Assembly (NCBI RefSeq): GCF_003576375.1
Contig: NZ_QWGE01000004.1
Span: 124,001-188,000, forward strand
From: Pontibacter oryzae
Lineage (GTDB): Bacteria; Bacteroidota; Bacteroidia; Cytophagales; Hymenobacteraceae
Direction: 5' to 3'
Length of the DNA stretch: 64,000 bases
Of this stretch, positions 16,425-25,504 are shown piece after piece. The notes beneath the pieces are model-generated. The model had not been told where the DNA came from. It did no database searches and worked only from the letters and a program-made list of their open reading frames with translations. The first letter of the stretch is position 1; each line of letters begins with the position of its first letter. The translations under genes were made by a program, and so were the position numbers.

Positions 16425-18072
16425 CAACCAGCGGAATAGTATGGAGGAAGAGTTCCAGCGCCGCATGCAAAACGCTGAGGCGACGCCGTCCGGAGATCTT
16501 TGGAACCGCATAGACCATCAGCTGACGGTGCAGGAAAATAGCCAGTACAAGCGAGGTATGCTATTCTATAGGCAGCTGGCAGCGGCTTGTGTCACTCTCC
16601 TCATAGTAGCCGGAAGTATGGCTGCATTCTATTTTAGTAAGCCAACCAAGGGTCCGGAGGCCTTAACACTAGATAGCCTGACAACCAAAGTGCCCATGCC
16701 TGAAGCGGGCCAGGCAGCAAGTATAACCGATGAGGCTATTGCCTCTGCTATGCAACAGGCTGTGCAGGCGTATGAACCGGTAAAGCAACAGCCTATAGTT
16801 GCAGAAGCAGTACCTGAGCGCCCGGGAAGTGTAGAAAGCAACTTAAGTTATACTTCAAAGCCAGCGTCCGCGCTTGGATTATCGCGTGCAAAAGCGCCGC
16901 AAGTTGTTGCTCCAAATACATTTGCTTGGTACAATGTGGCTGGTACAAATAATGCATTTTATACTTCTGTATTCAGCGAAAAGTCAGGCCGTAGTGTACA
17001 ATCGCGGTTTCCTGCCATTCAGCAGGAGTTTTCCGGAAAAAAGGTCACTACAGGCTTTGGCTCGGTTATAATATCATCGGGCTTTATGGGAGATGATCCG
17101 GTGCAGGCTATAGAAGACGATTTTACCGCGCTGAGCCGTGCCGTTATGAGCAGGGTTAAGGCATTGGGCGCGGAGCAGGAAAGTATGGCGCATCGCTTAA
17201 AGGCAGAACAGGAGCTAGCTTTGGCCGGCTTACCTGAAAATGAGCAAAACCCTAAAAGCGGCAGATGGTCGTTGGGGCTGGCTTACGCACCAAGCTACTT
17301 CGAGCAAAATATAGGTACCTCAGCACAATCGGCCATCCCAACCGCTTTTACCACACTTGCGCCACCTTCGGCCATGCAGGCTTCCACGCTTATGGCGGCA
17401 GAGGCTCGCGAAGAGTATAAAGAGGAGGTTGAGCCAGGGTTCTCATTTGGGATAGAATTGAAAACCGGTTTTAAACTTGGTAAAAAGTGGAGGTTATTGA
17501 GTGGGCTAGGCTTTACGCAAAACACGGCACGGTCCAAGTCCAGCTATGTGCTTGAGCAAAATCACAACAGGATGGGGCCAAACGGGAGCGGCAGCGCTAA
17601 AACATTTTTCGTGCCTACGCTCAATCAAACGGATGCGAGTAGTCCAGAAAGTCTGACCAAAACTGATGACTATGAAGTGCAGTATCGCTACCGACACCTT
17701 ACTGTGCCAGCAGGTATACAGTATGAAGGCAATCTGAGCAAAGATTGGTTCTGGTTTGCAGGAGGTGGGGTAGCAGCCAACATTCTGCTGGAGTCTTCTG
17801 TGCTTGCCTCTGCTGCGGATGTAGAGGATGTGGATTATAGCGCAAATGACAAGGACTCTCCGTTCCGTAAACTGCAGTGGTCGGGTAATGCAACGGCAGG
17901 GCTGGGCAAAAGACTGTCAGATAATATCTCGGTAACCGTCGGCCCGGAGTTCAGAAGCTATTTCGATACCATGCTAGCCTCTCCTGAGAAGGCCATGGCT
18001 CCGCAGGGCAAGCCTTACACTATGGGCCTGAACCTGGCTGTGAATTACGATTTAGGGGCAGGGCGCCGATAA
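16408..18072 (+). CDS. membrane-anchored protein with C-terminal outer-membrane beta-barrel-like domain, likely sigma regulator
   Basis: 554 residues. Residues 1-50 are cytoplasmic and charged (EEEFQRRMQNAEATPSGDLWNRID, the usual start of Bacteroidota anti-sigma-like proteins). A single membrane helix follows at about 54-76. A long low-complexity periplasmic stretch then leads to a beta-strand-rich C-terminal third (WSLGLAYAPSYFEQN; SFGIELKTGFKLGKKWRLLSGLGFTQ; RHLTVPAGIQYEG; SGNATAGLGKRLSDNISVTVGPEFR) of the PorT/OmpA-barrel type. It overlaps the sigma gene by 17 bases. How one chain spans inner membrane and barrel is not known; a signalling role is inferred from context. Confidence 0.78.
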   Translation: MSSATNNQRNSMEEEFQRRMQNAEATPSGDLWNRIDHQLTVQENSQYKRGMLFYRQLAAACVTLLIVAGSMAAFYFSKPTKGPEALTLDSLTTKVPMPEAGQAASITDEAIASAMQQAVQAYEPVKQQPIVAEAVPERPGSVESNLSYTSKPASALGLSRAKAPQVVAPNTFAWYNVAGTNNAFYTSVFSEKSGRSVQSRFPAIQQEFSGKKVTTGFGSVIISSGFMGDDPVQAIEDDFTALSRAVMSRVKALGAEQESMAHRLKAEQELALAGLPENEQNPKSGRWSLGLAYAPSYFEQNIGTSAQSAIPTAFTTLAPPSAMQASTLMAAEAREEYKEEVEPGFSFGIELKTGFKLGKKWRLLSGLGFTQNTARSKSSYVLEQNHNRMGPNGSGSAKTFFVPTLNQTDASSPESLTKTDDYEVQYRYRHLTVPAGIQYEGNLSKDWFWFAGGGVAANILLESSVLASAADVEDVDYSANDKDSPFRKLQWSGNATAGLGKRLSDNISVTVGPEFRSYFDTMLASPEKAMAPQGKPYTMGLNLAVNYDLGAGRR

Positions 18073-18249
18073 ATTTCCTGCGGTGTGCAACGCAGGAAGT
18101 ATGCCTGGGGTCCTATTATAGCGGACAATAATCCATCATGTATGAAGCCATTCCAAAATCTGATTGCTGTTATTTAATTGATCTCTGCTTTTCTGAGCTA
18201 TGAAAACGCCCTGCGTATTACTGGCAGGCAAACCAACAAACAACCTAAT

Positions 18250-18627
18250 ATGAAGCGTTTCCTCTACCTGAGTATTTTATACTTTTGCCTGGCATTAGTG
18301 GCTGCAGGATGCTCCAAAAGTGCACCAGCCCCGGTTTGCCACGCAGCTGAGGTAATTGGGCAGGATTGCGAAACCGGATGGTACATCTTAAAGCTGGAGA
18401 AGAACTCCGGCGGTGCAGAAAGTAAAGGGCGCTACATTGGCCAGCTGCAAGGTGGCTATGTTACTACGGATAACCTGCCAGAGGCTTATCAGAAGATCGG
18501 TACCAAAATAGCCCTGCGCTTGGAACTTAACGGAGCATACGGCCCTACCTGTATGTCTGCGTCTATGATGTATCTGGCTGTTCGGGTAGTGGATACCTGC
18601 AACGGCGAAGCGCCTGACAAGAACTGA
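18250..18627 (+). CDS. small lipoprotein of unknown function
   Basis: 125 residues from ATG 18250; the frame is open upstream, but the signal peptide MKRFLYLSILYFCLALVAAGC fixes this start, with the lipid Cys at residue 21. The mature part has five further cysteines (VCHAAEV, GQDCETGWY, GPTCMSAS, DTCNGE among them), suggesting disulfides in the periplasm. I do not recognise a family. A short hairpin terminator follows at 18664. Confidence 0.75.
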   Translation: MKRFLYLSILYFCLALVAAGCSKSAPAPVCHAAEVIGQDCETGWYILKLEKNSGGAESKGRYIGQLQGGYVTTDNLPEAYQKIGTKIALRLELNGAYGPTCMSASMMYLAVRVVDTCNGEAPDKN

Positions 18628-18663
18628 TAACACAGCATGAATTCTGATTAAGTGTGAACAGAG

Positions 18664-18680
18664 GGCTTGCCCAGCAAGCC
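18664..18680 (+). terminator. short hairpin terminator
   Basis: Seven-base arms GGCTTGC/GCAAGCC with a CCA loop, then TTTTGTATATTC. It lies 36 bases after the small lipoprotein gene. Confidence 0.65.
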
Positions 18681-18806
18681 TTTTGTATATTCTTTAGCTT
18701 TACTTCCCGCCCTCGCTCTTTCTCCTGCTAGTTTTAGGTTCGGTACATTTGTTGTGCAATAATCTGGGTGTATTGCAGTTTACAGATTGCAATATCTTTC
18801 TGTTGA

Positions 18807-18838
18807 AGAAAATATAGTGTTATATTTGAACCGGAATA
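18807..18838 (+). promoter_or_regulatory. predicted promoter for the DUF4270-kelch operon
   Basis: TATATTTG (18831-18838) is an exact TAnnTTTG -7 element and TTTC (18807-18810) lies 20 bases upstream. The predicted 5' leader before the DUF4270 gene would be about 120 bases. Confidence 0.5.
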
Positions 18839-18968
18839 AATTATGGCTTTCCGCTATACTTTAATAGAGATTTTATACAAGATGTTTGCCTTGAGCAAGC
18901 AGGGAAGGCCCGAGCTAGTTTGGCTTCCGTGTTTCGCCCTAAGGGAAATCTGTTTACAACGTTGATAT

Positions 18969-20357
18969 ATGTTATTTTCGAAGTCTAGTTTTAAAAACAA
19001 GTTTAACTACCTGCTTTGCTGCCTGGGTGCCATATTGGCGCTTTCTTCCTGCGAGGACCCAAATGACCTGGGCCTTGAGTTGGTGGAGGATAACGTGTCT
19101 GGTAAATTTGTAGATACGCTTACCATAAATGTATCTACCGTGCTGCTAGACTCTATTTATACTTCCGGCACAGGCAGTTTGCTTGTTGGGCGGTATACTA
19201 CGCCAAATGCTGGCACTTTAAGTGCCTCCACTTTCTTTCAGTTGGGTGTAGGCAGCACGGCCACTATTGCGAGCGATGCGCGGTATGATTCCCTGAAGCT
19301 GATTATGCCACTTTCGGGTGGTTACTATGGTGATACCATCAACACTGTAACGCTAAATGTTTTTGAGCTTAGCTCTGATTTAAAGTTGCGCGACCTGCCA
19401 ACAGTATACCCTGTAGAGCGCCCTCTCTCATACTTCTTCCGATCTTCAGCCCTTTACAACAAAAGCAAAGTAGGTGTTAAACCAGATCCCTTAACGTCAT
19501 ATTCATTCAGCCCAAGGCCGGTAAGCAAAGATACGCTGCTTATTCCGATGCCAAACACGCTGGGCCAGATGTGGTTCGATATGCGTGTGGCAGGCGATGA
19601 GCAATTAAGCGAAACAAGCAGTTTTATGACTTTCTTCAAGGGGCTCAACATTACTTCACCGGAGGGTACATCAGTACTGAATTTTGCCACAACCGGCACA
19701 CTGGTGCGTTTGTACTATTCAGAGCCGTCTACTTCAGGTGGTAACAGGGTACAGAAATTCATTGATTTCCCTTTAACAAACTCTTCGACACAGTTTAACA
19801 AGTTCTCTTCTGATTTTACAGGCTCTTCGCTGGATGGTATTAAGCATAGCAAAGAACTGGCTGCCAGCGTTACTAACGAGGTAAGTATGGCACAGGCAGG
19901 AGCGGGTCTTATGATCAAACTGGATATTCCGCATCTGGATAAGCTGAAGCAGCAGCTGAAGCCTGAGTTCATTAACAAGGCGGTGCTCATTGTGGAGCCG
20001 TCCCGTAGCTTTGCTACCACCTATCCATATCCGGTGCCTACTGCGGTTACCCTTTATGAGACTGGCAGCAACGGCATAATCTACAGCCCGATACCGTTTG
20101 ATTATGACGCACAGGGCAACCCAATTACCTCCAGCTTTATCAAAAGCAGCGAAACCTCAACGGATGGTCGCTATGAGTTCTCCATCACCGAGCACCTGAT
20201 CAAGAGGCTGCGCGATGAGCGCATCACAAACCAGCCGCTTTACTTAGCTCCTTCCCCATCAGCCTTTAACACTACTGCCAGCCGATTAGTGGTGGGTGCG
20301 CAGAACAAGAATATCAAAAACGTAAGGCTTAAAGTTTATTACACCACTATCCAATAA
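18969..20357 (+). CDS. DUF4270 family lipoprotein
   Basis: 462 residues. The signal peptide ends at the lipobox ALSSC and is followed by EDPNDLGLELVEDN, the hallmark DLGLEL start of DUF4270. The body is beta-rich and repeatedly uses the TVTLNVFEL-type strands of the family; the C-terminus ends in NVRLKVYYT. DUF4270 proteins are secreted or outer-membrane lipoproteins confined, to my knowledge, to Bacteroidota, with no assigned function. A kelch lipoprotein starts eight bases later, so the two are translated together. Confidence 0.88.
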   Translation: MLFSKSSFKNKFNYLLCCLGAILALSSCEDPNDLGLELVEDNVSGKFVDTLTINVSTVLLDSIYTSGTGSLLVGRYTTPNAGTLSASTFFQLGVGSTATIASDARYDSLKLIMPLSGGYYGDTINTVTLNVFELSSDLKLRDLPTVYPVERPLSYFFRSSALYNKSKVGVKPDPLTSYSFSPRPVSKDTLLIPMPNTLGQMWFDMRVAGDEQLSETSSFMTFFKGLNITSPEGTSVLNFATTGTLVRLYYSEPSTSGGNRVQKFIDFPLTNSSTQFNKFSSDFTGSSLDGIKHSKELAASVTNEVSMAQAGAGLMIKLDIPHLDKLKQQLKPEFINKAVLIVEPSRSFATTYPYPVPTAVTLYETGSNGIIYSPIPFDYDAQGNPITSSFIKSSETSTDGRYEFSITEHLIKRLRDERITNQPLYLAPSPSAFNTTASRLVVGAQNKNIKNVRLKVYYTTIQ

Positions 20358-20365
20358 TCTATCCT

Positions 20366-21382
20366 ATGAATAACCTTTTCAAAAACATGCGCATTTGGGC
20401 GGTGGCGGCTTTTGTGTTATCGTTGTGCGTGTTCTCTTCTTGCGATACCAGTGATGATGATGTAGTATTAGGCGCCTGGCAGCAAGGCCCTGATTTTGCA
20501 GGCGTAGGGCGTAGCAGCGCAGTGTCGTTTGTAATTAACGGCAAGGCGTATGTGGGCACTGGCTTTGATGGAAATAACCGCCTTAAAGATTTCTGGATGT
20601 TTGACCCGGCAACGGGTAATTGGAAAAGGCTGGCTGACTTGCCCGGTGAAGCACGCAGTGGTGCCGTTGGTTTCTCGGCAAACGGGAAAGGCTATATTGG
20701 TACCGGTTATACCGGCGACGGATACCTGAAAGACTTTTATGAGTTTGATCCTGCTGGCAACCAAGGCAATGGCCAATGGACTCAGATTGCTGACTTCCCG
20801 GCTTCGGCCCGCTACGGTGCCATTGCCATGTCTTTCGAAACCAAAGGCTATGTGGGGGCTGGCTACGATGGCAACTATCAGAAAGACTTCTGGCAGTATG
20901 ACCCGGCTACTGCCACCTGGACCGAGCAAACCGGTTTAAAAGGAGCGAAGCGCTTAAACGGGTTTACCTTTACTGTAAATGGAAAAGGTTACGTGGGTGG
21001 TGGCCAAAACAACAATGTATATCAAGACGACCTATTGGAGTTTGACCCTGCCACTGGCGAGTGGAGCACCAAGAAGAACCTTAACACAGAACAACGCCCT
21101 GAGGAAGAGTATCCGGCACTTCGTACGTTTGCAACCACCTTTACGGTTAACAACAAGGCATACCTAGTGGCTGGCACCAACGGAGCGGCAAACTACCTCG
21201 ACGCCTGGGAATACGACCCGCTAAGCGACACCTGGACCCAACTGACTAACTTTACAGGTGGCGGTAGATTAGGGGCCATCGGCTTTGGCATCGGTGAGCG
21301 CGGCTACATTGGCCTGGGCAACTCCGGCAACATCCGCTACGATGATCTGTGGATACTAAACCCGACTATCGCTAACGACTAG
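20366..21382 (+). CDS. kelch-repeat lipoprotein (beta-propeller)
   Basis: 338 residues. The lipobox FSSC gives Cys at residue 26. About six kelch units follow, each with a GKAYVGTG- or GKGYIGTG-type strand, then DFWMFDPATGNWKRLADLPG-type turns. This forms a six-blade propeller on the cell surface. It lies eight bases after DUF4270 and ends at a long terminator. In Bacteroidota this pairing recurs as far as I recall, suggesting a joint role, but the ligand is unknown. Confidence 0.88.
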   Translation: MNNLFKNMRIWAVAAFVLSLCVFSSCDTSDDDVVLGAWQQGPDFAGVGRSSAVSFVINGKAYVGTGFDGNNRLKDFWMFDPATGNWKRLADLPGEARSGAVGFSANGKGYIGTGYTGDGYLKDFYEFDPAGNQGNGQWTQIADFPASARYGAIAMSFETKGYVGAGYDGNYQKDFWQYDPATATWTEQTGLKGAKRLNGFTFTVNGKGYVGGGQNNNVYQDDLLEFDPATGEWSTKKNLNTEQRPEEEYPALRTFATTFTVNNKAYLVAGTNGAANYLDAWEYDPLSDTWTQLTNFTGGGRLGAIGFGIGERGYIGLGNSGNIRYDDLWILNPTIAND

Positions 21383-21391
21383 CAGATAGTT

Positions 21392-21446
21392 ACAAGCGCA
21401 AAAAAAAGCAGCCGGCCAAAACCCGGCTGCTTTTTTTTGCGCTTGT
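21392..21446. terminator. strong palindromic terminator
   Basis: Perfect 24-base arms (core GCGCAAAAAAAAGCAGCCGG) with a 7-base loop, giving an eight-base T run inside the right arm. It ends the DUF4270-kelch unit. Confidence 0.92.
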
Positions 21447-21562
21447 CTGCAACCGTTTGGTGTGAGGCAGGGTCATGGGTATAGAAGCAGCCCTGGATAC
21501 GGACCACGTTGCGCAGGGGCAGCCCTCAGTTCCTGAATCGATTTTCTGTAACATAGTGCACT

Positions 21563-21587
21563 AAGCCTGTTGCCATGCAGCAGGCTT
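21563..21587 (+). terminator. orphan terminator-like hairpin upstream of uvrB
   Basis: AAGCCTGTTG-CCATG-CAGCAGGCTT followed by TTTCTTT. There is no open reading frame between it and the preceding terminator at 21446, so it may end a short untranslated RNA or act as a leader element. Confidence 0.45.
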
Positions 21588-21709
21588 TTTCTTTACCCAA
21601 AGCCTTTTGGAGGCGCCTTCGTACAGATGGTATAACGTTAGCCGCAGCCTAAACTTACTGCCGATTTTAAATGTTATAGTTTATCTTTACTAATCCGTAA
21701 AACAAGCGA

Positions 21710-23737
21710 ATGGATTTTAAGTTAACCTCAGAATTTCAACCAACCGGCGACCAGCCGAAAGCGATAGCCCAACTCACTGAGGGCGTTAATAAGGGAGAGC
21801 CTGCTCAGGTGTTGCTGGGCGCCACAGGTACGGGTAAAACCTTTACCATGGCCAACGTTATTAAGAATACAGGTAAACCCACGTTAGTGCTTTGCCACAA
21901 CAAAACATTGGCTGCGCAGCTTTACGGTGAGTTTAAGCAGTTCTTCCCGGACAATGCGGTAGAATACTTTATCTCATACTATGACTACTATCAGCCCGAA
22001 GCGTACATCGCCTCTTCGGATGTATTCATAGAAAAAGACCTGCAAATTAACGAGGAGATCGAGAAACTGCGCCTGCACACTACCTCGGCGTTGCTCTCAG
22101 GCCGCCGCGACATTGTGGTGGTTGCCTCCGTTTCCTGCATTTACGGTATCGGTAACCCCGAGGAGTTCGGCAAGAACGTGTTATACCTGGCACCGGGCCA
22201 GCGGTACAGCCGCAACAACTTGCTCTATACATTTGTGCAGATTCTCTACAGCCGCACCGAGGGTGAGTTCACACGTGGAACATTTCGGGTAAAGGGCGAT
22301 ACCGTGGATATCTATCCGGCCTATGCAGACTTTGCTTACCGCTTATACTTCTTCGGCGACGAGTTGGAGCAGATTCACCGCATCGATCCGGCCTCGGGTA
22401 AAAAGCTGTCTGATGAAAGTGCCGTGACGCTTTACCCGGCCAACCTCTTCGTGACAGGCAAGGACACGCTGAACCAGGCCATCAGCGAGATACAGTATGA
22501 CCTGGTAGCGCAGCACGATTATTTCCTGAAAGAAGACCGGCCAGCCGAAGCAAAGCGCATAAAAGAACGCACCGAATTTGACCTGGAGATGATCCGTGAA
22601 CTGGGTTACTGCTCTGGCATCGAGAACTACTCCAGGTACTTCGACCGCCGCGCACCCGGTGCCCGTCCGTTCTGCCTGCTCGATTATTTCCCGGATGATT
22701 TCCTGATGGTGATAGACGAGAGCCATGTAACCATACCGCAGGTGCGCGCCATGTGGGGCGGCGACAGGTCCAGGAAAGTTGCCTTGGTAGAGTATGGCTT
22801 CCGTTTGCCGGCCGCCATGGACAACCGCCCGCTTACCTTTAACGAGTTCGAGAGCCTGATGCACCAGGTGGTGTTTGTGAGTGCCACCCCCGGCGATTAT
22901 GAGATCCAGAAATCAGAAGGTGTCATTGTGGAGCAAATCATTCGCCCAACCGGCCTGCTAGACCCTGTTATTGAAGTGCGGCCAAGCACCAACCAAGTGG
23001 ATGACCTGCTGGATGAAATTGATGAGCGCGTAAAAGAAGGCGCGCGCGTGCTGGTAACTACGCTCACCAAACGTATGTCGGAGGAGTTGGCCAAGTACCT
23101 GGAGCGCCTCAACATCAAAGTGAAATACCTGCACTCCGAGGTTAAATCGCTGGATAGGGTGGAGATTCTGCGGGAGTTGCGCCTGGGTATAATTGATGTG
23201 CTGATCGGGGTGAACCTGCTGCGCGAGGGGCTCGACTTGCCTGAGGTAAGCTTAGTAGCCATACTTGACGCCGATAAAGAAGGCTTCCTGCGCGATCAGC
23301 GCTCGCTGATACAGACCATGGGCCGCGCTGCCCGTAACGAAAAGGGAAAGGTAATTATGTACGCCGACCGCATGACGGGCTCCATGGAGCGCGCCATAGA
23401 CGAGACGAACCGCCGCCGTGCCACGCAGATGGCCTATAACGAGGAGCATGGCATTACGCCGCGCACAGTGCTCAAATCCAAGGACGAGATTATGGGGCAA
23501 ACCTCTGTGGCCGATGCGCGCAAGAAAGAGGTGAAGATGTATACTGGGCCGGAGGACATATCACTTGCCGCCGAACCGATCATCCAAACCATGAAACGCG
23601 AAGAGCTGGAAAAACTCATCAAGAAAACAGAAAAACAAATGGAGGTTGCCGCCAAAGACCTCGACTTTTTGCAGGCAGCCAAGTATAGAGACGAGCTTGC
23701 AGAGCTTCGGAAAATGCTGAAGACCAAACGAGATTAA
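21710..23737 (+). CDS. uvrB: excinuclease ABC subunit B
   Basis: 675 residues, full length. UvrB is the damage-verification helicase-like subunit of nucleotide excision repair and loads UvrC. Walker A is GATGTGKT at residues 37-44; the damage-probing beta-hairpin region is YYDYYQPEAYI; the DEAD-like box is VIDESHV. The helicase C domain includes GVNLLREGLDLPEVSLVAILDADKEGFLR and QTMGRAARN. The C-terminal UVR motif (LEKLIKKTEKQMEVAAKDLDF region) contacts UvrC. It stands alone here. Confidence 0.98.
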   Translation: MDFKLTSEFQPTGDQPKAIAQLTEGVNKGEPAQVLLGATGTGKTFTMANVIKNTGKPTLVLCHNKTLAAQLYGEFKQFFPDNAVEYFISYYDYYQPEAYIASSDVFIEKDLQINEEIEKLRLHTTSALLSGRRDIVVVASVSCIYGIGNPEEFGKNVLYLAPGQRYSRNNLLYTFVQILYSRTEGEFTRGTFRVKGDTVDIYPAYADFAYRLYFFGDELEQIHRIDPASGKKLSDESAVTLYPANLFVTGKDTLNQAISEIQYDLVAQHDYFLKEDRPAEAKRIKERTEFDLEMIRELGYCSGIENYSRYFDRRAPGARPFCLLDYFPDDFLMVIDESHVTIPQVRAMWGGDRSRKVALVEYGFRLPAAMDNRPLTFNEFESLMHQVVFVSATPGDYEIQKSEGVIVEQIIRPTGLLDPVIEVRPSTNQVDDLLDEIDERVKEGARVLVTTLTKRMSEELAKYLERLNIKVKYLHSEVKSLDRVEILRELRLGIIDVLIGVNLLREGLDLPEVSLVAILDADKEGFLRDQRSLIQTMGRAARNEKGKVIMYADRMTGSMERAIDETNRRRATQMAYNEEHGITPRTVLKSKDEIMGQTSVADARKKEVKMYTGPEDISLAAEPIIQTMKREELEKLIKKTEKQMEVAAKDLDFLQAAKYRDELAELRKMLKTKRD

Positions 23738-23750
23738 GTATTTACTTAGC

Positions 23751-23778
23751 AAGGCAGCTGCTGAAAAGTAGCTGCCTT
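23751..23778 (+). terminator. terminator after uvrB
   Basis: AAGGCAGCT ... AGCTGCCTTTTTT, seven GC-rich pairs then a T run. Confidence 0.8.
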
Positions 23779-23845
23779 TTTTATGAGATAAGCCCGTATA
23801 CTAGTATCTTGATCAAGCACATATCATACTATAGAACCGCATACT

Positions 23846-25504
23846 ATGAATAAACAGCTGTTATACTTTGTGCTGCCTGTGTTGGTAGCGCTTTGCTCAT
23901 CCTGTAATTCTGATAAACCTGATAACTCCGGAGAAAGCGCAGCCGTGCTTTCCGAAGAGAGCTATGGCGCCTACCTAACCGCGCTGGCCGCCGACGAGCT
24001 GGAAGGCCGAAAGCCATTTACCTCCGGCGAGAAAAAGACGCTGGCATACCTGGAGAAGGAGTTTAAGGCGCTGGGCTTGGAACCCGGTAATGGAGATAGC
24101 TTTTTGCAGGAAGTGCCGATGGTGGACATCCGCACAAGCCCGGCCCCAAGTATGACGGTGAGCGGCAAAGGCAAAACCCTGGAGTTGCAAGGCCGCGAAG
24201 ACTACGTGCTCTGGACCCGCCGCACCGAGCCAAGTATAACCCTGGATAAGAGCGAGCTGGTATTTGCAGGCTTTGGCATTGTGGCCCCAGAGTATAACTG
24301 GAACGACTATGCCGGCCTGGATGTGAAAGATAAAGTGGTGCTGATCATGGTGAACGACCCAGGTTTTTATGAGCAGGCACCGGATGTTTTCAAGGGCAGG
24401 GCGATGACATACTATGGCCGCTGGACCTACAAGTTTGAGGAGGCCGCCAGGCAGGGCGCTAAAGGTTGCCTGATCATCCATAACACCGAACCGGCAGGCT
24501 ACGGCTTTGAGGTAGTGCAAAACAACTGGAACACCTCCAAACTATACCTGGATACGCGCGGCGACGAAACCTATAAATGCGCCATAGAGGGTTGGGTAAC
24601 CGATGCCACGGCTCAGAAGCTTTTTCAGGCGGCAGGTATGGATTATGCCACCACTGTGCAGAAGGCCTCCAAGTCCGGTGCAAAGCCGGAGCCCATGGGT
24701 ATAAATATCAGTACTTCGCTAAAAGTAAGCGCCACTTACGACAAGAGCTACAACTTCGTGGCTAAGATAACCGGCAGCAAACACCCCGATGAGGCCATAC
24801 TTTACTCGGCACACTGGGACCACCTGGGCTACGGCAAAGCCGATGCCTCCGGTGACAGCATCTACAACGGCGCCGTAGACGATGCCACCGGTGTGGCTGG
24901 CCTGCTGGAGCTTGCCAGAGCTTTTAAATCCTTACCCGAGCTGCCTGAAAGGAGTATCGTGTTTCTGGCCGTTACTGCCGAAGAGCAGGGCCTCTGGGGC
25001 TCGGCATACTACGCGGAGCACCCGATTTTCCCGAAGGAGAAAACAGTGGCAGACATCAACATGGACATGATGAACCCCTATGGCAAGACCAAAGACATTG
25101 TGCTGTATGGGTTGGGCCAATCGGAGTTGGAGGAGTATATTACCGAGGAGGCTGAAGCCATAGGCAGGTATGTTGCGCCGGAAGAGAACCCGGAGGCCGG
25201 TTTATACTACAGGTCTGATCATTTTAACTTCGCGAAAATAGGCGTGCCGGCGCTGTTTGTTGGCCCGGGCATAGACCATGTGGGTAAAGGCAAAGCCTAT
25301 GGCAAAGAAAAGCTGGATGAGTACTTTGCCAGCTATTACCACAAACCCTCCGACCAAATGCACCCCGGCCTGAAGCTGGATGGTGCCGTAGCAGACCTCA
25401 GTCTGCTGTTTAAGGTAGGCAAGCGTTTGGCTTACTCGCAGGAGTGGCCGCAGTGGAAGCAAGGCTCTGAGTTTAAAGCCACCCGGGATGCCTATATGAA
25501 ATAG
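23846..25504 (+). CDS. M28-family zinc aminopeptidase, lipoprotein
   Basis: 552 residues. The N-terminal lipobox is CSSC (Cys about residue 20). A PA-like insert domain (about 130-250) precedes the catalytic part. Zinc ligands in order are His of SAHWDHLG (about 323), Asp of AVDDATG (about 343), Glu pair of TAEEQGLWG (catalytic Glu about 377), Asp of INMDMMN (about 406) and His of YYHKPSDQ (about 499). It releases N-terminal amino acids from peptides in the periplasm or at the surface. It stands alone between uvrB and a DUF6624 gene. Confidence 0.93.
   Translation: MNKQLLYFVLPVLVALCSSCNSDKPDNSGESAAVLSEESYGAYLTALAADELEGRKPFTSGEKKTLAYLEKEFKALGLEPGNGDSFLQEVPMVDIRTSPAPSMTVSGKGKTLELQGREDYVLWTRRTEPSITLDKSELVFAGFGIVAPEYNWNDYAGLDVKDKVVLIMVNDPGFYEQAPDVFKGRAMTYYGRWTYKFEEAARQGAKGCLIIHNTEPAGYGFEVVQNNWNTSKLYLDTRGDETYKCAIEGWVTDATAQKLFQAAGMDYATTVQKASKSGAKPEPMGINISTSLKVSATYDKSYNFVAKITGSKHPDEAILYSAHWDHLGYGKADASGDSIYNGAVDDATGVAGLLELARAFKSLPELPERSIVFLAVTAEEQGLWGSAYYAEHPIFPKEKTVADINMDMMNPYGKTKDIVLYGLGQSELEEYITEEAEAIGRYVAPEENPEAGLYYRSDHFNFAKIGVPALFVGPGIDHVGKGKAYGKEKLDEYFASYYHKPSDQMHPGLKLDGAVADLSLLFKVGKRLAYSQEWPQWKQGSEFKATRDAYMK

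Larger units (their letters stand above)
18628..18968 (+). other. intergenic region with terminator and DUF4270 promoter
   Basis: 341 bases without a convincing gene. It contains the hairpin GGCTTGC-CCA-GCAAGCC (18664-18680) followed by TTTTGTATATTCTTT, an inverted repeat TATTGCA ... TGCAATA (18771-18777 and 18788-18794), and a promoter-like pair. A 41-codon open frame at 18843-18965 is probably chance. Confidence 0.6.

Noticed and set aside
18843..18965. 41-codon ORF starting MAFRYTLIEILYK
   Set aside because: It begins only a few bases after the predicted -7 element and so at or before the transcript start; no family resemblance.
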